Source: Rhodospirillales bacterium RIFCSPLOWO2_02_FULL_58_16
Lineage (GTDB): Bacteria; Pseudomonadota; Alphaproteobacteria; Rhodospirillales; 2-02-FULL-58-16
DNA length: 41,527 nucleotides
NCBI GenBank assembly: GCA_001830425.1
Contig: MIAA01000037.1
Span: 1-41,527, forward strand
Reading direction: 5' to 3'
Positions 1 to 7,880 of the stretch are shown here, piece by piece. Each line of letters opens with the position of its first letter. Position 1 is the first letter of the stretch. Made by a program: the position numbers and the translations under genes. The notes beneath the pieces are model-generated. The model was not told the origin of the DNA and did not search any database. It saw only the letters and a list, made by a program, of their open reading frames with translations.

Positions 1-257
1 AAGAGGCCGGAATCCTGTACGGCAACTATGCCGAACTGGTGATCATGCGCCGCAACCATATCGCCCAATCCATCGCCCGCACGGAAAAGGAAATCGCCGC
101 CGCCCGCGACATCCTGCGCGAGGCCTACCGGGAACTGAAGAAATATCAGGTCGCCCAGGAAAACCGGGAGAAACGCGAAGCCCTGGAACTGGCCCGCAAG
201 GACCAGGCCTTCCTCGACGAGGTAGGCCTGCAAAGCTTCCGCCGCAAACGGGCGTGA
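1..257 (+). CDS. FliJ-like flagellar export protein, C-terminal part
   Basis: Only the last 84 or so codons are in the window; the frame is open from base 3, so the true start lies upstream. The visible protein is almost entirely charged alpha-helix with coiled-coil character (RTEKEIAAARDILREAYREL) and ends in a basic tail (FRRKRA). The order of a helical hairpin, a RELKKY motif and a basic tail resembles the C-terminus of alphaproteobacterial FliJ, the chaperone and ATPase-stalk component of the flagellar type III export apparatus. That match is from memory of the family. Another short coiled-coil protein is possible. The next gene is a toxin-antitoxin module that is unlikely to be functionally linked. 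Confidence 0.5.
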   Translation, partial: EAGILYGNYAELVIMRRNHIAQSIARTEKEIAAARDILREAYRELKKYQVAQENREKREALELARKDQAFLDEVGLQSFRRKRA

Positions 258-291
258 AGCCAGTGGCCCCGTCGAAAAATCGTACTAAAAA

Positions 292-308
292 ATAGCATTA
301 AATGCTAT
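292..308. promoter_or_regulatory. Palindromic operator of the first ParD/ParE pair
   Basis: Perfect 8-1-8 palindrome (ATAGCATT A AATGCTAT) about 30 bases before the antitoxin start. A TATACT -10-like hexamer (306-311) overlaps its right arm. This fits autorepression by the antitoxin, which is typical of ParD-type proteins. No convincing -35 box was found. Confidence 0.5.
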
Positions 309-337
309 ACTGCCCTAAACAGGCGGGCGGTTGAATC

Positions 338-589
338 ATGAACTTTACTATTGGCAAACACTTCGAAGAGTACGTTCGCAACAGGGTGGACGCAGGCAAA
401 TTCAACGATGCCGGCGAGGTTATAAGAGCCGGGTTGCGTCTGCTGGAAGAACGAGACCAAGCCCTAGAGGCGCAACTGGAAGCTCTGCGCCAGGACATCC
501 AGGCGGGTGTCGCCGACCTCGACAACAACCGACTCGGCAAGCGGACCGTTGCCGACATCATCCGCGATGTCGATGGCGAAACCGCATAA
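338..589 (+). CDS. parD: ParD-family (CC2985-type) antitoxin
   Basis: 83-residue protein beginning MNFTIGKHFEEYVRNRV and containing the AGEVIRAGLRLLEERD helix typical of the ribbon-helix-helix ParD/CC2985 antitoxins. The N-terminal half should dimerise and bind DNA, and the C-terminal helix should wrap the ParE toxin. The ATG at 338 follows an AGGCGGG ribosome-binding sequence. The gene is followed after 11 bases by the toxin gene at 601. The palindrome at 292-308 is the likely operator. The family is recognised from motif and context; the cognate toxin is adjacent, so the module looks intact. Confidence 0.85.
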   Translation: MNFTIGKHFEEYVRNRVDAGKFNDAGEVIRAGLRLLEERDQALEAQLEALRQDIQAGVADLDNNRLGKRTVADIIRDVDGETA

Positions 590-600
590 AGGACAGGCCG

Positions 601-885
601 TTGCGCTATGTTAAATCCCTCTATGCGGAACGGGATCTGGAAGGCATTTATCGGTATACAATCCGGTCATGGGGCAAGCGCCGAGCCGCCCATTATCTCG
701 GCGAGATCGAGAAAAAATTTGAGCGCCTGACTGACGCCCCGGAAATCGGCGCTCCCTGTCCCGAACTTGGCGACGGCGTAAGAAGACTCTCTCATGGGGC
801 GCATGTCATATTTTACAGAATACGTTCAGGCGCCGTCGAGATCATCCGCATCCTGCATGGAATGCGCGATATAAAACATCTGTAG
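601..885 (+). CDS. parE: ParE/RelE-family toxin
   Basis: 94 residues from a TTG start at 601, preceded by AGGACAGG; there is no in-frame ATG near. The sequence has the ParE layout: an N-terminal helical hairpin (AERDLEGIYRYTIRSWG), then APEIGAPCPELGDGVRRLSHG, then the C-terminal strands HVIFYRIRSGAVEIIRILH. ParE toxins act on DNA gyrase in the studied cases, but related RelE-fold proteins cleave mRNA, and sequence alone does not decide this. It lies 11 bases after the antitoxin gene. The frame stays open upstream to 331, but that extension overlaps the antitoxin gene and looks non-coding. Confidence 0.82.
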   Translation: MRYVKSLYAERDLEGIYRYTIRSWGKRRAAHYLGEIEKKFERLTDAPEIGAPCPELGDGVRRLSHGAHVIFYRIRSGAVEIIRILHGMRDIKHL

Positions 886-1001
886 CACTAACTTGGGCCT
901 GTCCTGTTTTTTCTATCTCCCTTACATCTCCATATCCCCTTTTCACATCGGCGCTGTTTTTCGTGCAATAATTAATAGATACCTGATTGGCGTGATGGCC
1001 C

Positions 1002-1763
1002 CTAAACCCGCTTAAGGAACCGTTCCATTCCTGCGGCGTTGTCGCGGTAATAGCGGTGAAATTCCGCCGCCTCGGACATGCCCGCCGTTTTGTCCGCGAA
1101 CATGGTCAGCACCGGAAACTGCTTTTGAGCGAAGGCGGCCATGTCAATCCGGGGAAGCCGGGACACAATGGCGGTGAAGTTGAGCGCCACAAAGCCCCCT
1201 CTCGGCTTATTCGCCGCTTTTTCAAGCGCCGCCGCCACATTGGGGGCGTTGGCCATCAAACCCTCCGCGTAGGCGCGTAAAACAGGCGTCTGATCGCCGA
1301 GTTCCCGCCGTTCACGCTCAAAATCCTCACGATGAACTATTTTCTTGTTCCGGTACACGACCGGCGCCTGACCGGATGTTTCGCATAACCATCCCTGTCG
1401 GGGAACCAGCAGATCGGATTGGTCCTCCTCTTCACGATAAGGGTAAAAGGGCATGGTCCTGCACCGTGACGGCTTGTCGGCGTGGATGGAGCAGCGGCCA
1501 TCGGACGCCAACGCCGGGCAAGGAAGCGAAGGCGGCACATAGGAAACCGGAGTGATCTGCACTGCAAACTGCTTGCGTTTCCCCGGTTTCACGGTTGTCC
1601 CCAGGCGCGCATTAACCGCAAAGGATTTTGCCCCTTGCCGTATGGTCGTCCACATCATGGCCAAGGGAAACCGTTCGGCGTTGGCAATAGCGTCATTGAG
1701 GGTCAGCGGCAACTGGCCGTAGCAGCATTTGCCGCAGGCCGTACAGTGGAAGCGCCGCTCCAT
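1002..1763 (-). CDS. YkgJ-type cysteine-cluster protein
   Basis: 253 residues from the ATG at 1763, chosen because it overlaps the stop of the upstream ychJ gene (TGATG) and places the cluster FHCTACGKCC at the N-terminus. A further start at 1811 is open in the same frame but runs into ychJ. The C-x2-C-x2-CC motif together with later cysteines (PCPALASDGRCSIH, SRCRTMPFYPY) matches the YkgJ/UPF0153 family. These proteins are thought to bind zinc or an iron-sulfur cluster, and their function is not established. It is the last gene of a leftward run with ychJ, the CNBD gene and the ABC exporter. Confidence 0.75.
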   Translation of the reverse strand: MERRFHCTACGKCCYGQLPLTLNDAIANAERFPLAMMWTTIRQGAKSFAVNARLGTTVKPGKRKQFAVQITPVSYVPPSLPCPALASDGRCSIHADKPSRCRTMPFYPYREEEDQSDLLVPRQGWLCETSGQAPVVYRNKKIVHREDFERERRELGDQTPVLRAYAEGLMANAPNVAAALEKAANKPRGGFVALNFTAIVSRLPRIDMAAFAQKQFPVLTMFADKTAGMSEAAEFHRYYRDNAAGMERFLKRV

Positions 1764-2245
1764 CAGGCCCCGCAGCACTTCTTGTATTTCTTGCCCGAAC
1801 CGCAAGGACAAGGTTCATTGCGGCCGACCTTGACGGTTTGTCGCGGCGGTCCCTTGGGGTCCATCTGTCCGCCTGCGCACATCCAGCGCCCCTGTTCACG
1901 GCGGAATTCAGCTAATTCGTGATGAGATCGCTGCTTACCGCGCAACCGGAAGCGGGCTATGAATTCAACAGAGCCGCTTTCATCGCCCTCGCCGCCGTCG
2001 GCGACGGCGCGCACTTCCAACCCCTGCCACTTTGCATCGCGGAAGGTGCTCTCGGCCTCGATCCGGTCAAAGTCGCCGCGAATGCCGGGCGACAACGTGT
2101 CGGCGAGATAGCCGATATCGCCGAGGACAAAGGCGGTATAGCGCGAACGCAACAACGCTTCGGCGGTGGGCGCGGGCGCGCCGCTGATTATCAGGCCGCA
2201 ACAAACGTCAAGGTTCTGACCGGAGCCGCATGGACATGGCTTCAT
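1763..2245 (-). CDS. ychJ: YchJ family protein with two SEC-C motifs
   Basis: 160 residues. It begins [16 protein letters not shown] and ends [18 protein letters not shown], two SEC-C zinc-binding motifs of the kind found at the SecA C-terminus. Between them is the YchJ/NTF2-like body, including the [13 protein letters not shown] motif. YchJ is a widely conserved small protein of uncertain role. The ATG at 2245 is preceded by AAGGAA. The gene lies 21 bases after the CNBD gene on the same strand and overlaps the start of the YkgJ-type gene by one base, so the two cysteine-motif proteins are probably co-translated. Confidence 0.85.
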   Translation of the reverse strand: MKPCPCGSGQNLDVCCGLIISGAPAPTAEALLRSRYTAFVLGDIGYLADTLSPGIRGDFDRIEAESTFRDAKWQGLEVRAVADGGEGDESGSVEFIARFRLRGKQRSHHELAEFRREQGRWMCAGGQMDPKGPPRQTVKVGRNEPCPCGSGKKYKKCCGA

Positions 2246-2266
2246 GAAAGATATTTCCTTATATGC

Positions 2267-2737
2267 CTAAGCGCCATCCTTGAGGGCGCGGTATTTTTTA
2301 TCAAGATCGCCGTAATCATTCATGGCGCGGGCGATTTTATCACTCAACACCTGCATGACGCCCAGCGCCGCGTCCGGGTTTTCGGTGACCATCTTGAGGA
2401 ACATCGAGCCGTCAATCCGTATCACCTTGAGGCTTCCCCCGGCCTTGACGGTGGCGGTTCTGGTTGAACCGCGAAAGATCGCCATCTCGCCGAACAGGCT
2501 GTGTTTGCCCAGGGTGGAGACCGTCATCGCATCCTCGCCTTGTCCGCCGCTGACGACCGCCTCGCCCTCATCGATAATGTAGGCGCAGTCCGCCGCTTCG
2601 CCCTCGTAAAACAGAACCTCGCCGTCATCGAAGGTCTGATACTCGCCGGCGAAAGCAAGAAGCTTCAGCTTTGAAATATCCAGTTTCGCAAACATGGGGA
2701 TGCGCCTGAGCATCCGTACGGATTCATCAAATTCCAC
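2267..2737 (-). CDS. Stand-alone cyclic-nucleotide-binding domain protein
   Basis: 156 residues from a GTG start that overlaps the end of the ABC exporter gene in another frame (GTGGAATTTGA, stop at 2727-2729), with GAGGAGG just upstream, so translation is probably coupled. It is a single cyclic-nucleotide-binding domain: LAFAGEYQTFDDGEVLFYEG, YIIDEGEAVV, and the phosphate-binding cassette FGEMAIFRGSTRTATV, which keeps the conserved Glu and Arg. There is no helix-turn-helix, so it is not a Crp/Fnr regulator. The same domain is fused to the C-terminus of the paralogous exporter at 11498-15022. The protein therefore probably acts as a detached regulatory subunit of the exporter encoded just before it. 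Ligand unknown. Confidence 0.82.
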   Translation of the reverse strand: MEFDESVRMLRRIPMFAKLDISKLKLLAFAGEYQTFDDGEVLFYEGEAADCAYIIDEGEAVVSGGQGEDAMTVSTLGKHSLFGEMAIFRGSTRTATVKAGGSLKVIRIDGSMFLKMVTENPDAALGVMQVLSDKIARAMNDYGDLDKKYRALKDGA

Positions 2738-5384
2738 GATCCGCCTCCTCTTCTTCCAAAGGCGCCATGAAATGGAGCGGCCTTCCCGGTTGTTTAAGTT
2801 CCTTGACGCTTCCCTGTTCGATAATTTTTCCGCCTTCCATGATGACGGCGTAATCAAAGCGGGCGGCCTGATCGGCCTGATCAAGAACCCAGACCAATCC
2901 GCGACCATCGACTTCCCTGAACACGTTGTCCATGATCGTTTTCCGGGTTGCCTGATCAAGGGCGGCGGCGGCGGCGTTGACAATCAATATGCCGGGCCGT
3001 TTCAGCAGACAGCGGGCGATGGCCAGCTTCTGACGTTGAGCGCCCGACAGGCGGGCGCCGCCGACGCCGACCGGCGAGTCCATGCCTGCCTCCAGGACCA
3101 TTCCGGTCAGACCCATGGATTCAATTACCTCGCGGATCAATCCGCCGACCTCGCGCTTGCCCTGGGGGCGACCGTAGACCAGCTTGCCGAACAGGATATT
3201 GTCCTGGATCGAGGAGGCGGCGTTGTATTCCTTCTCATCGAAAAACGCCACGCTGCCCCTGAGGCCTTCGGGCAGGTTTTCGGCAAACGCCCGGCGCGCC
3301 TCCAGAAGCCTCTGTTGCATGTCTTCGTCAATCAGGCCCAGGCGATGGCGCTCCGGCACTATCTTGAATAACAACGACATCAACAAATTGCGTTCCGACG
3401 GCTCCAGATCAGCGACCGAGCCGGACCTGGAGCGCGACAGGCAATGCTGAACCTCGGGCAGATCGTCGGCGCCGATAAAGCTGAAGCGTTCAAAGAACTC
3501 GTGGCCCGCCTCCATGTTCCGGAAAAGCTCGACCATCAGCGCCGCCAGTTTGACTGCGGTCTTGAGGAAATCCTCGCCTAGGCCGACCTTTTCCAGGGTG
3601 GCCTGGACATAGGCGTTCTCGCCGAGACGCTCCAGGTTGAATTCATTGCCGATCGGCGTGCCGAACAGCAGATTCTCGGAAACCGTCATATTGACGTTGT
3701 ACCTGCTGCGGTCGAAAGGCTCGACCGGCCTGGCCGGCCCAGGCTCATTCAGCCGTCGGCGCAGCTTGGCGCGGGCGTCGAGGATGGCGGCGGCCTGCCT
3801 GGGTTTCTCCAGGGGATTAATTGACCCCTGCAAGCCGAAATCGTAGATGTCATCCTTGAGACAGACCGCCTCCAGAACCTGGAATATCCGGGCGGTCAGC
3901 TCTTCGGGGCATGAGGCGCCGGCGGCCTGGTAGTCGATCCAGTCGGCATTGATGTCGCGGAGCGAATTGCCGGCGGCCTCGGCTTCGGCCATGAAACTCA
4001 GGCGCTTTTCATCTTCGGCGGTTTCGACGGCGGGACGGTGCTTCAAGCCGTAAACCAGATTGTCGCGCACGGTTCCTGCGAACAGGCCGGCGTTCTGGCC
4101 GACATAGGCTATGCGCCGCCCGGTGACGGACTCGGGCAAATGGGACAGGTTGCGTCCCCCCAGCTTGATGGAGCCTGCGGTGGGCGACAGCAGACGGGCG
4201 AGAAGCAACGCCAATCCGTCGCTGCCCGAACCCTCGGCGCCGATGACGGCGATGCGCCCGTTCAGCTCCAGGGTCGCGTTAATGCCGTCCACGACCTTGA
4301 TCCCCCCCTCCTCTTCCAGCGTCAGGTTGGTCATGATCGCCGTCCCGCCCGGCGGCATGATGCTGTCCGGCTCAGTCCGCTGCAAAGACTCCTCCATCAT
4401 GTCCGCCGGCTGAAACTGATCCATGATCTGCCCGTACTTGGTCTTGATGTCCTCCATGGATTGGTAATAGCTCAACAGTTCCCTCCACGGCGACGCCAGG
4501 TCCTTATAGGCGGCGAGTACGGCGACCAGGGCGCCGAAGGTGAGATCGCCCTTGATCACCAGATAACCGCCGATTGAAAAGAAGAAAAACGGCGTCACCT
4601 GGGCGATGAAGTTGTTGAGAAACTTGATCATGAACTTGCGGCGATAGATTTCGTAACGGATGCCGTAGATGGTCCCCAGCCTGCCGGAAAAATCGGCCAG
4701 CTCGAATTCGGAAGTGTCGTGGGCATGAATTTCGCTGATGCCGGTGACCGTCTCGCCGATGCGCTCGGACAGCTTGCGTACGTTCCTTACCCGCTCCCTG
4801 GAAAGCAAATTGACCCTCTTTTGCAGCCGGGGAATCAAGTAAATCTGCACCGGATAAAAGGCGACGGCGGCGCCGCCGAGAAAGGGGTCCTGAATGAACA
4901 TGAAGACCAGAATGGTCAGCAACGTGCCGCCCTGGAAGGCCGGAAGGGCCAAGGCGTCGCCGATGAACCCGCCCAGCGGATCGACCTCGGCGGTAATCAT
5001 GGAAATGATCTCGCCCTGGGACATCTTGCGGAACCGGGGCAAGGGAAACCGCAGCACCCGGCTGTAAAGCTCATAGCGCAACCGGCGCAACATCCTTTCG
5101 CCGAGCTGTCCCTTGGCGACATTGATCCAATACTTGAAGCCGCCGTTGATCAGCACCATGGCGAGAAACATGCCGCACAGAACGAACAGGTATTCTATCT
5201 GTTGGAACTCCATGCCCATGAACGGCTGGGGAAAATTCGCGCCGCCGATGGCCTTGTTGATGATTCTTTTGGGCAGTTCCAGCGAGAAATAAAGAAACGG
5301 AAACGAGGCCGCGACCAGGAACAGCACAAACAACTGCCGGCGCATGGAATGTCTGAAGATGTATTTGAAAATTGTCGGTTCCAT
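2727..5384 (-). CDS. Degenerate ABC exporter with expanded nucleotide-binding domain
   Basis: 885 residues. Residues 15-320 form a type-1 ABC exporter membrane domain with hydrophobic helices (around 17-35, 65-85, 155-185, 255-295). The nucleotide-binding part, about 350-865, is over twice the normal size. Walker A is replaced by GAEGSGSDG (382-390, no Lys). A Q-loop-like YVGQ is at 427-430. The signature LSGAQRQ is late, at 779-785. Walker B reads ILIVNAAAAALD, so its Asp is Asn and the catalytic Glu is Ala. The H-loop position is WVLDQ, without His. The segment after the Q-loop (TVRDNLVYG) recurs as TVSENLLFG (567-575) and SIQDNILFG (725-733). ATP hydrolysis by this chain is doubtful. The CNBD gene overlaps its end. 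A full-length paralogue lies at 11498-15022, on the far side of the glycosyltransferase cluster. Confidence 0.85.
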   Translation of the reverse strand: MEPTIFKYIFRHSMRRQLFVLFLVAASFPFLYFSLELPKRIINKAIGGANFPQPFMGMEFQQIEYLFVLCGMFLAMVLINGGFKYWINVAKGQLGERMLRRLRYELYSRVLRFPLPRFRKMSQGEIISMITAEVDPLGGFIGDALALPAFQGGTLLTILVFMFIQDPFLGGAAVAFYPVQIYLIPRLQKRVNLLSRERVRNVRKLSERIGETVTGISEIHAHDTSEFELADFSGRLGTIYGIRYEIYRRKFMIKFLNNFIAQVTPFFFFSIGGYLVIKGDLTFGALVAVLAAYKDLASPWRELLSYYQSMEDIKTKYGQIMDQFQPADMMEESLQRTEPDSIMPPGGTAIMTNLTLEEEGGIKVVDGINATLELNGRIAVIGAEGSGSDGLALLLARLLSPTAGSIKLGGRNLSHLPESVTGRRIAYVGQNAGLFAGTVRDNLVYGLKHRPAVETAEDEKRLSFMAEAEAAGNSLRDINADWIDYQAAGASCPEELTARIFQVLEAVCLKDDIYDFGLQGSINPLEKPRQAAAILDARAKLRRRLNEPGPARPVEPFDRSRYNVNMTVSENLLFGTPIGNEFNLERLGENAYVQATLEKVGLGEDFLKTAVKLAALMVELFRNMEAGHEFFERFSFIGADDLPEVQHCLSRSRSGSVADLEPSERNLLMSLLFKIVPERHRLGLIDEDMQQRLLEARRAFAENLPEGLRGSVAFFDEKEYNAASSIQDNILFGKLVYGRPQGKREVGGLIREVIESMGLTGMVLEAGMDSPVGVGGARLSGAQRQKLAIARCLLKRPGILIVNAAAAALDQATRKTIMDNVFREVDGRGLVWVLDQADQAARFDYAVIMEGGKIIEQGSVKELKQPGRPLHFMAPLEEEEADRGI

Positions 5385-5410
5385 GACTCATTATAGTATA
5401 CAATCGGGCC
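5385..5410. promoter_or_regulatory. Very short divergent promoter region
   Basis: Only 26 bases separate the divergent starts of the ABC exporter (5384) and the first glycosyltransferase (5411). The AT-rich core carries TATAAT on the minus strand (5395-5390) and TATAGT/TATACA on the plus strand (5392-5402), each about 5-15 bases from an ATG, with no Shine-Dalgarno sequence. Both transcripts could be leaderless or nearly so. The -35 elements would have to lie inside the opposite genes, and none is convincing. Confidence 0.35.
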
Positions 5411-6628
5411 ATGGGCAGAAAAACCGGACAAACCCGGCTGTTGATATACAGTCATGATTCATTCGGACTGGGGCATCTGCGCCGGTGCCGGGCCATCGCT
5501 CATTCGCTGGTCGATCACCGCGAAGATTTGTCGGTGCTGATTCTTTCCGGCTCGCCGATCATCGGCAGCTTCGACTTCCGTTCACGGGTGGATTTCGTCC
5601 GCATTCCGGGAGTCATCAAACTGCGCCATGGCGACTATACGTCGCTTAACCTGGGCATCGACATCGACGAGATGCTGACCATGCGCGCCTCGCTCATTCG
5701 CCACACGGCGGAGGTATTCGATCCCGACTTCTTCCTGGTTGACAAAGAGCCGCTGGGGTTGCGCGGCGAGGTCAAGGACACCCTGACCATGCTAAAGGCG
5801 CGCGGCACGCCGCTGGTTCTCGGGCTGAGGGATATCATGGACGCCCCCCGCCAACTGGCCGATGAATGGTCCCGCAAGAACGTGATGGCGGCGGTCTGCG
5901 ACCTTTACGACCACATCTGGGTCTACGGTCTCAGCCATATTTACGCCCCCCTGGAAGGCATTCCCATGCCGGAGGCGGCAAAGCGCAAAATGCAATATAC
6001 CGGCTACCTCCGCCGCGCATGGTCACAACCGAACCTGCCCCAGGCGCGAACGGCGCTCGGCGGCGACCCTTATCTGCTGGTAATCACCGGCGGCGGCGGC
6101 GACGGCGCCATGCTGATCGACTGGGTTCTTCGAGCCTATGAGCATGACCCCGATATCCCCCACAAAGCCCATCTGGTCCTCGGGCCGTTCATGCGCACCG
6201 TCCTGCAAACGGAATTCATGGAGCGGGTAAGCCGACTGCCCAAGGTCGAGGCCATTACCTTCGACGCCAATATTGAAGACCTGATCGCCAACGCCGCCGG
6301 CGTCGTCTCGATGGGCGGCTACAATATCTTCTGCGAGATTCTTTCCTTCGACAAACCCGGCCTTATCGTGCCGCGCACCATGCCCAGGCTTGAGCAGTTC
6401 ATCCGCGCTTCGCGGGCGCAGGAATTAGGGCTGGCCCGCATGCTTTCCCCCAAGGGCAAGCGCAGCCCGAAGACGATGGCCAGGGCGTTGCGCGAATTGC
6501 CGCACCAGCCCAAACCCTCCGAAGTGCGCATCCCCGGCCTTCTCGACGGATTATCGGTCATCAATTCGACGGTTGACGCATGGCTCGGCGATTCGATGTC
6601 TCTTTCCGTGGTCAGCCGAGACAATTAA
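5411..6628 (+). CDS. MurG-like (GT-B, GT28-type) glycosyltransferase
   Basis: 405 residues. The N-terminus has the glycine loop YSHDSFGLGHLRRC, as in MurG/GT28-type enzymes. The C-terminal half has ITGGGGDGA, then the nucleotide-sugar-binding region VVSMGGYNIFCEILSF followed by KPGLIVPR, typical of the GT28 C-terminal domain. It is probably a cytoplasmic or membrane-associated glycosyltransferase; donor and acceptor are not known. It heads a rightward operon of five genes running to 10739. The next gene starts 1 base after its stop if the GTG at 6630 is used. The gene at 9591-10739 encodes a related enzyme. The start lacks a clear ribosome-binding site. Confidence 0.8.
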   Translation: MGRKTGQTRLLIYSHDSFGLGHLRRCRAIAHSLVDHREDLSVLILSGSPIIGSFDFRSRVDFVRIPGVIKLRHGDYTSLNLGIDIDEMLTMRASLIRHTAEVFDPDFFLVDKEPLGLRGEVKDTLTMLKARGTPLVLGLRDIMDAPRQLADEWSRKNVMAAVCDLYDHIWVYGLSHIYAPLEGIPMPEAAKRKMQYTGYLRRAWSQPNLPQARTALGGDPYLLVITGGGGDGAMLIDWVLRAYEHDPDIPHKAHLVLGPFMRTVLQTEFMERVSRLPKVEAITFDANIEDLIANAAGVVSMGGYNIFCEILSFDKPGLIVPRTMPRLEQFIRASRAQELGLARMLSPKGKRSPKTMARALRELPHQPKPSEVRIPGLLDGLSVINSTVDAWLGDSMSLSVVSRDN

Positions 6629-6629
6629 C

Positions 6630-7880
6630 GTGTCTCCATCCCGTCCACGCATGAACGGCGCCGTCGCCTTTGTGGTCAAGGGCTACCCCCGTCTCAGCGA
6701 GACCTTCATCGCCCAGGAGATACTGGCGCTGGAGCGGCGCGGCCTTGACGTACGCCTGTTCTCGCTGCGCCGTCCCGCCGACCGCGCCGTTCATCCCGCT
6801 CACCGCGAGATATCCGCCTTGCCCGCTTATCTGCCCGAGTATTTATATCGGGAGCCGTTGCGGGTGTTCAAGGCATGGCGGGCGATCAGGCGTCGGCCCG
6901 GATATGAAACAGCCCGAAATATATGGCTCAAGGACCTGGCCCGCGACCTCACCCCCAACCGCGTGCGACGCTTCGGCCAGGCGCTGGCGCTGGCTAATGA
7001 ACTGCCCGCCGGGACGGGATGGATTCACGCCCACTTCCTGCATACGCCGGCCTCGGTCGCCCGCTACGCCGCCATCATCCTCGGCTTGCCGTGGAGCTGT
7101 TCGGCTCACGCCAGGGACATCTGGACATCTCCGGAGTGGGAAAAGCGGGAAAAGCTCAAAGACTGCCGCTGGCTGGTGACATGCGCGCAGGCTAACGCCG
7201 ACCATCTGACCGCCCTGGCGCCCGACCCGAAGCGGGTCGAACTGATCTACCACGGCCTCGATTTTTCCCGCTTCCCCGCCCCGCCGAAACTTCGCCCCGA
7301 CCGCGACGGCGGCGACGAAAATGACCCGGCAGTCATTCTTTCGGTGGGCCGCGCCGTGGAAAAGAAAGGCTATCGCGACCTGCTGGAGGCCCTGGCCGAA
7401 CTGCCCGCCGGACTGCACTGGCGCTTCGTGCATGTCGGCGACGGGCCGCTTCTTTCCGGACTCAAGCGTCAGGGGCAAAGACTTGGAATCGACGGGCGCG
7501 TCTCGTGGATGGGGGCTATGCCCCAGCAGCAGGTGCTGGAGCAGTACCGCGCCGCCGACCTGTTCGCGCTGGCCTGCCGCCGCGCCGACGACGGCGACCG
7601 CGACGGACTGCCCAACGTGCTGATGGAGGCGCAAAGCCAAGGCCTGCCCTGCCTGTCAACCGATGCCGGCGCCGCCGCCGAGTTGATTGCCGACGGCGAG
7701 ACCGGACTTTTGGCGCCATCCCGCGATATTGACGCTTTGGCGGGCGCCCTTGAACGCCTTATAATTGATCCGCCGTTACGCCGACGCCTGGGCGCCGCCG
7801 GCCTGGAGCGGGTGCGCCGGGAATTTTCCATTGAGAACGGCATCGACCGACTGGCCGCCAAATTCGGCATCAGAGCATGA
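6630..7880 (+). CDS. GT4-family glycosyltransferase
   Basis: About 416 residues from GTG 6630, one base after the previous stop. An ATG at 6651 would give the more usual beginning MNGAVAFVVKGYPRLSETF and is a good alternative. The N-terminal domain has VVKGYPRLSETFIAQEIL. The C-terminal domain has ILSVGRAVEKKGYRDLLEAL and the E-x7-E region GLPNVLMEAQSQGLP, followed by GETGLLAP, the hallmarks of GT-B family 4 enzymes. The stop overlaps the next start (ATGA at 7877). Role: a sugar transfer in synthesis of a surface glycan or glycolipid, inferred from the cluster; the specific linkage is unknown. Confidence 0.85.
   Translation: MSPSRPRMNGAVAFVVKGYPRLSETFIAQEILALERRGLDVRLFSLRRPADRAVHPAHREISALPAYLPEYLYREPLRVFKAWRAIRRRPGYETARNIWLKDLARDLTPNRVRRFGQALALANELPAGTGWIHAHFLHTPASVARYAAIILGLPWSCSAHARDIWTSPEWEKREKLKDCRWLVTCAQANADHLTALAPDPKRVELIYHGLDFSRFPAPPKLRPDRDGGDENDPAVILSVGRAVEKKGYRDLLEALAELPAGLHWRFVHVGDGPLLSGLKRQGQRLGIDGRVSWMGAMPQQQVLEQYRAADLFALACRRADDGDRDGLPNVLMEAQSQGLPCLSTDAGAAAELIADGETGLLAPSRDIDALAGALERLIIDPPLRRRLGAAGLERVRREFSIENGIDRLAAKFGIRA

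Noticed and set aside
331-600. N-terminal extension of the first ParE toxin
   Set aside because: It lies in another frame over the antitoxin gene and is Arg/Gly-rich; the TTG at 601 with an upstream AGGACAGG gives a normal ParE length.
886-1001. Small gene or regulatory RNA in the gap after the first toxin gene
   Set aside because: No start with a ribosome-binding site, no stable hairpin and no promoter pair could be found; only a short T-run near 907.
2267-2737. Crp/Fnr transcription factor
   Set aside because: Only the cyclic-nucleotide domain is present; there is no C-terminal helix-turn-helix.
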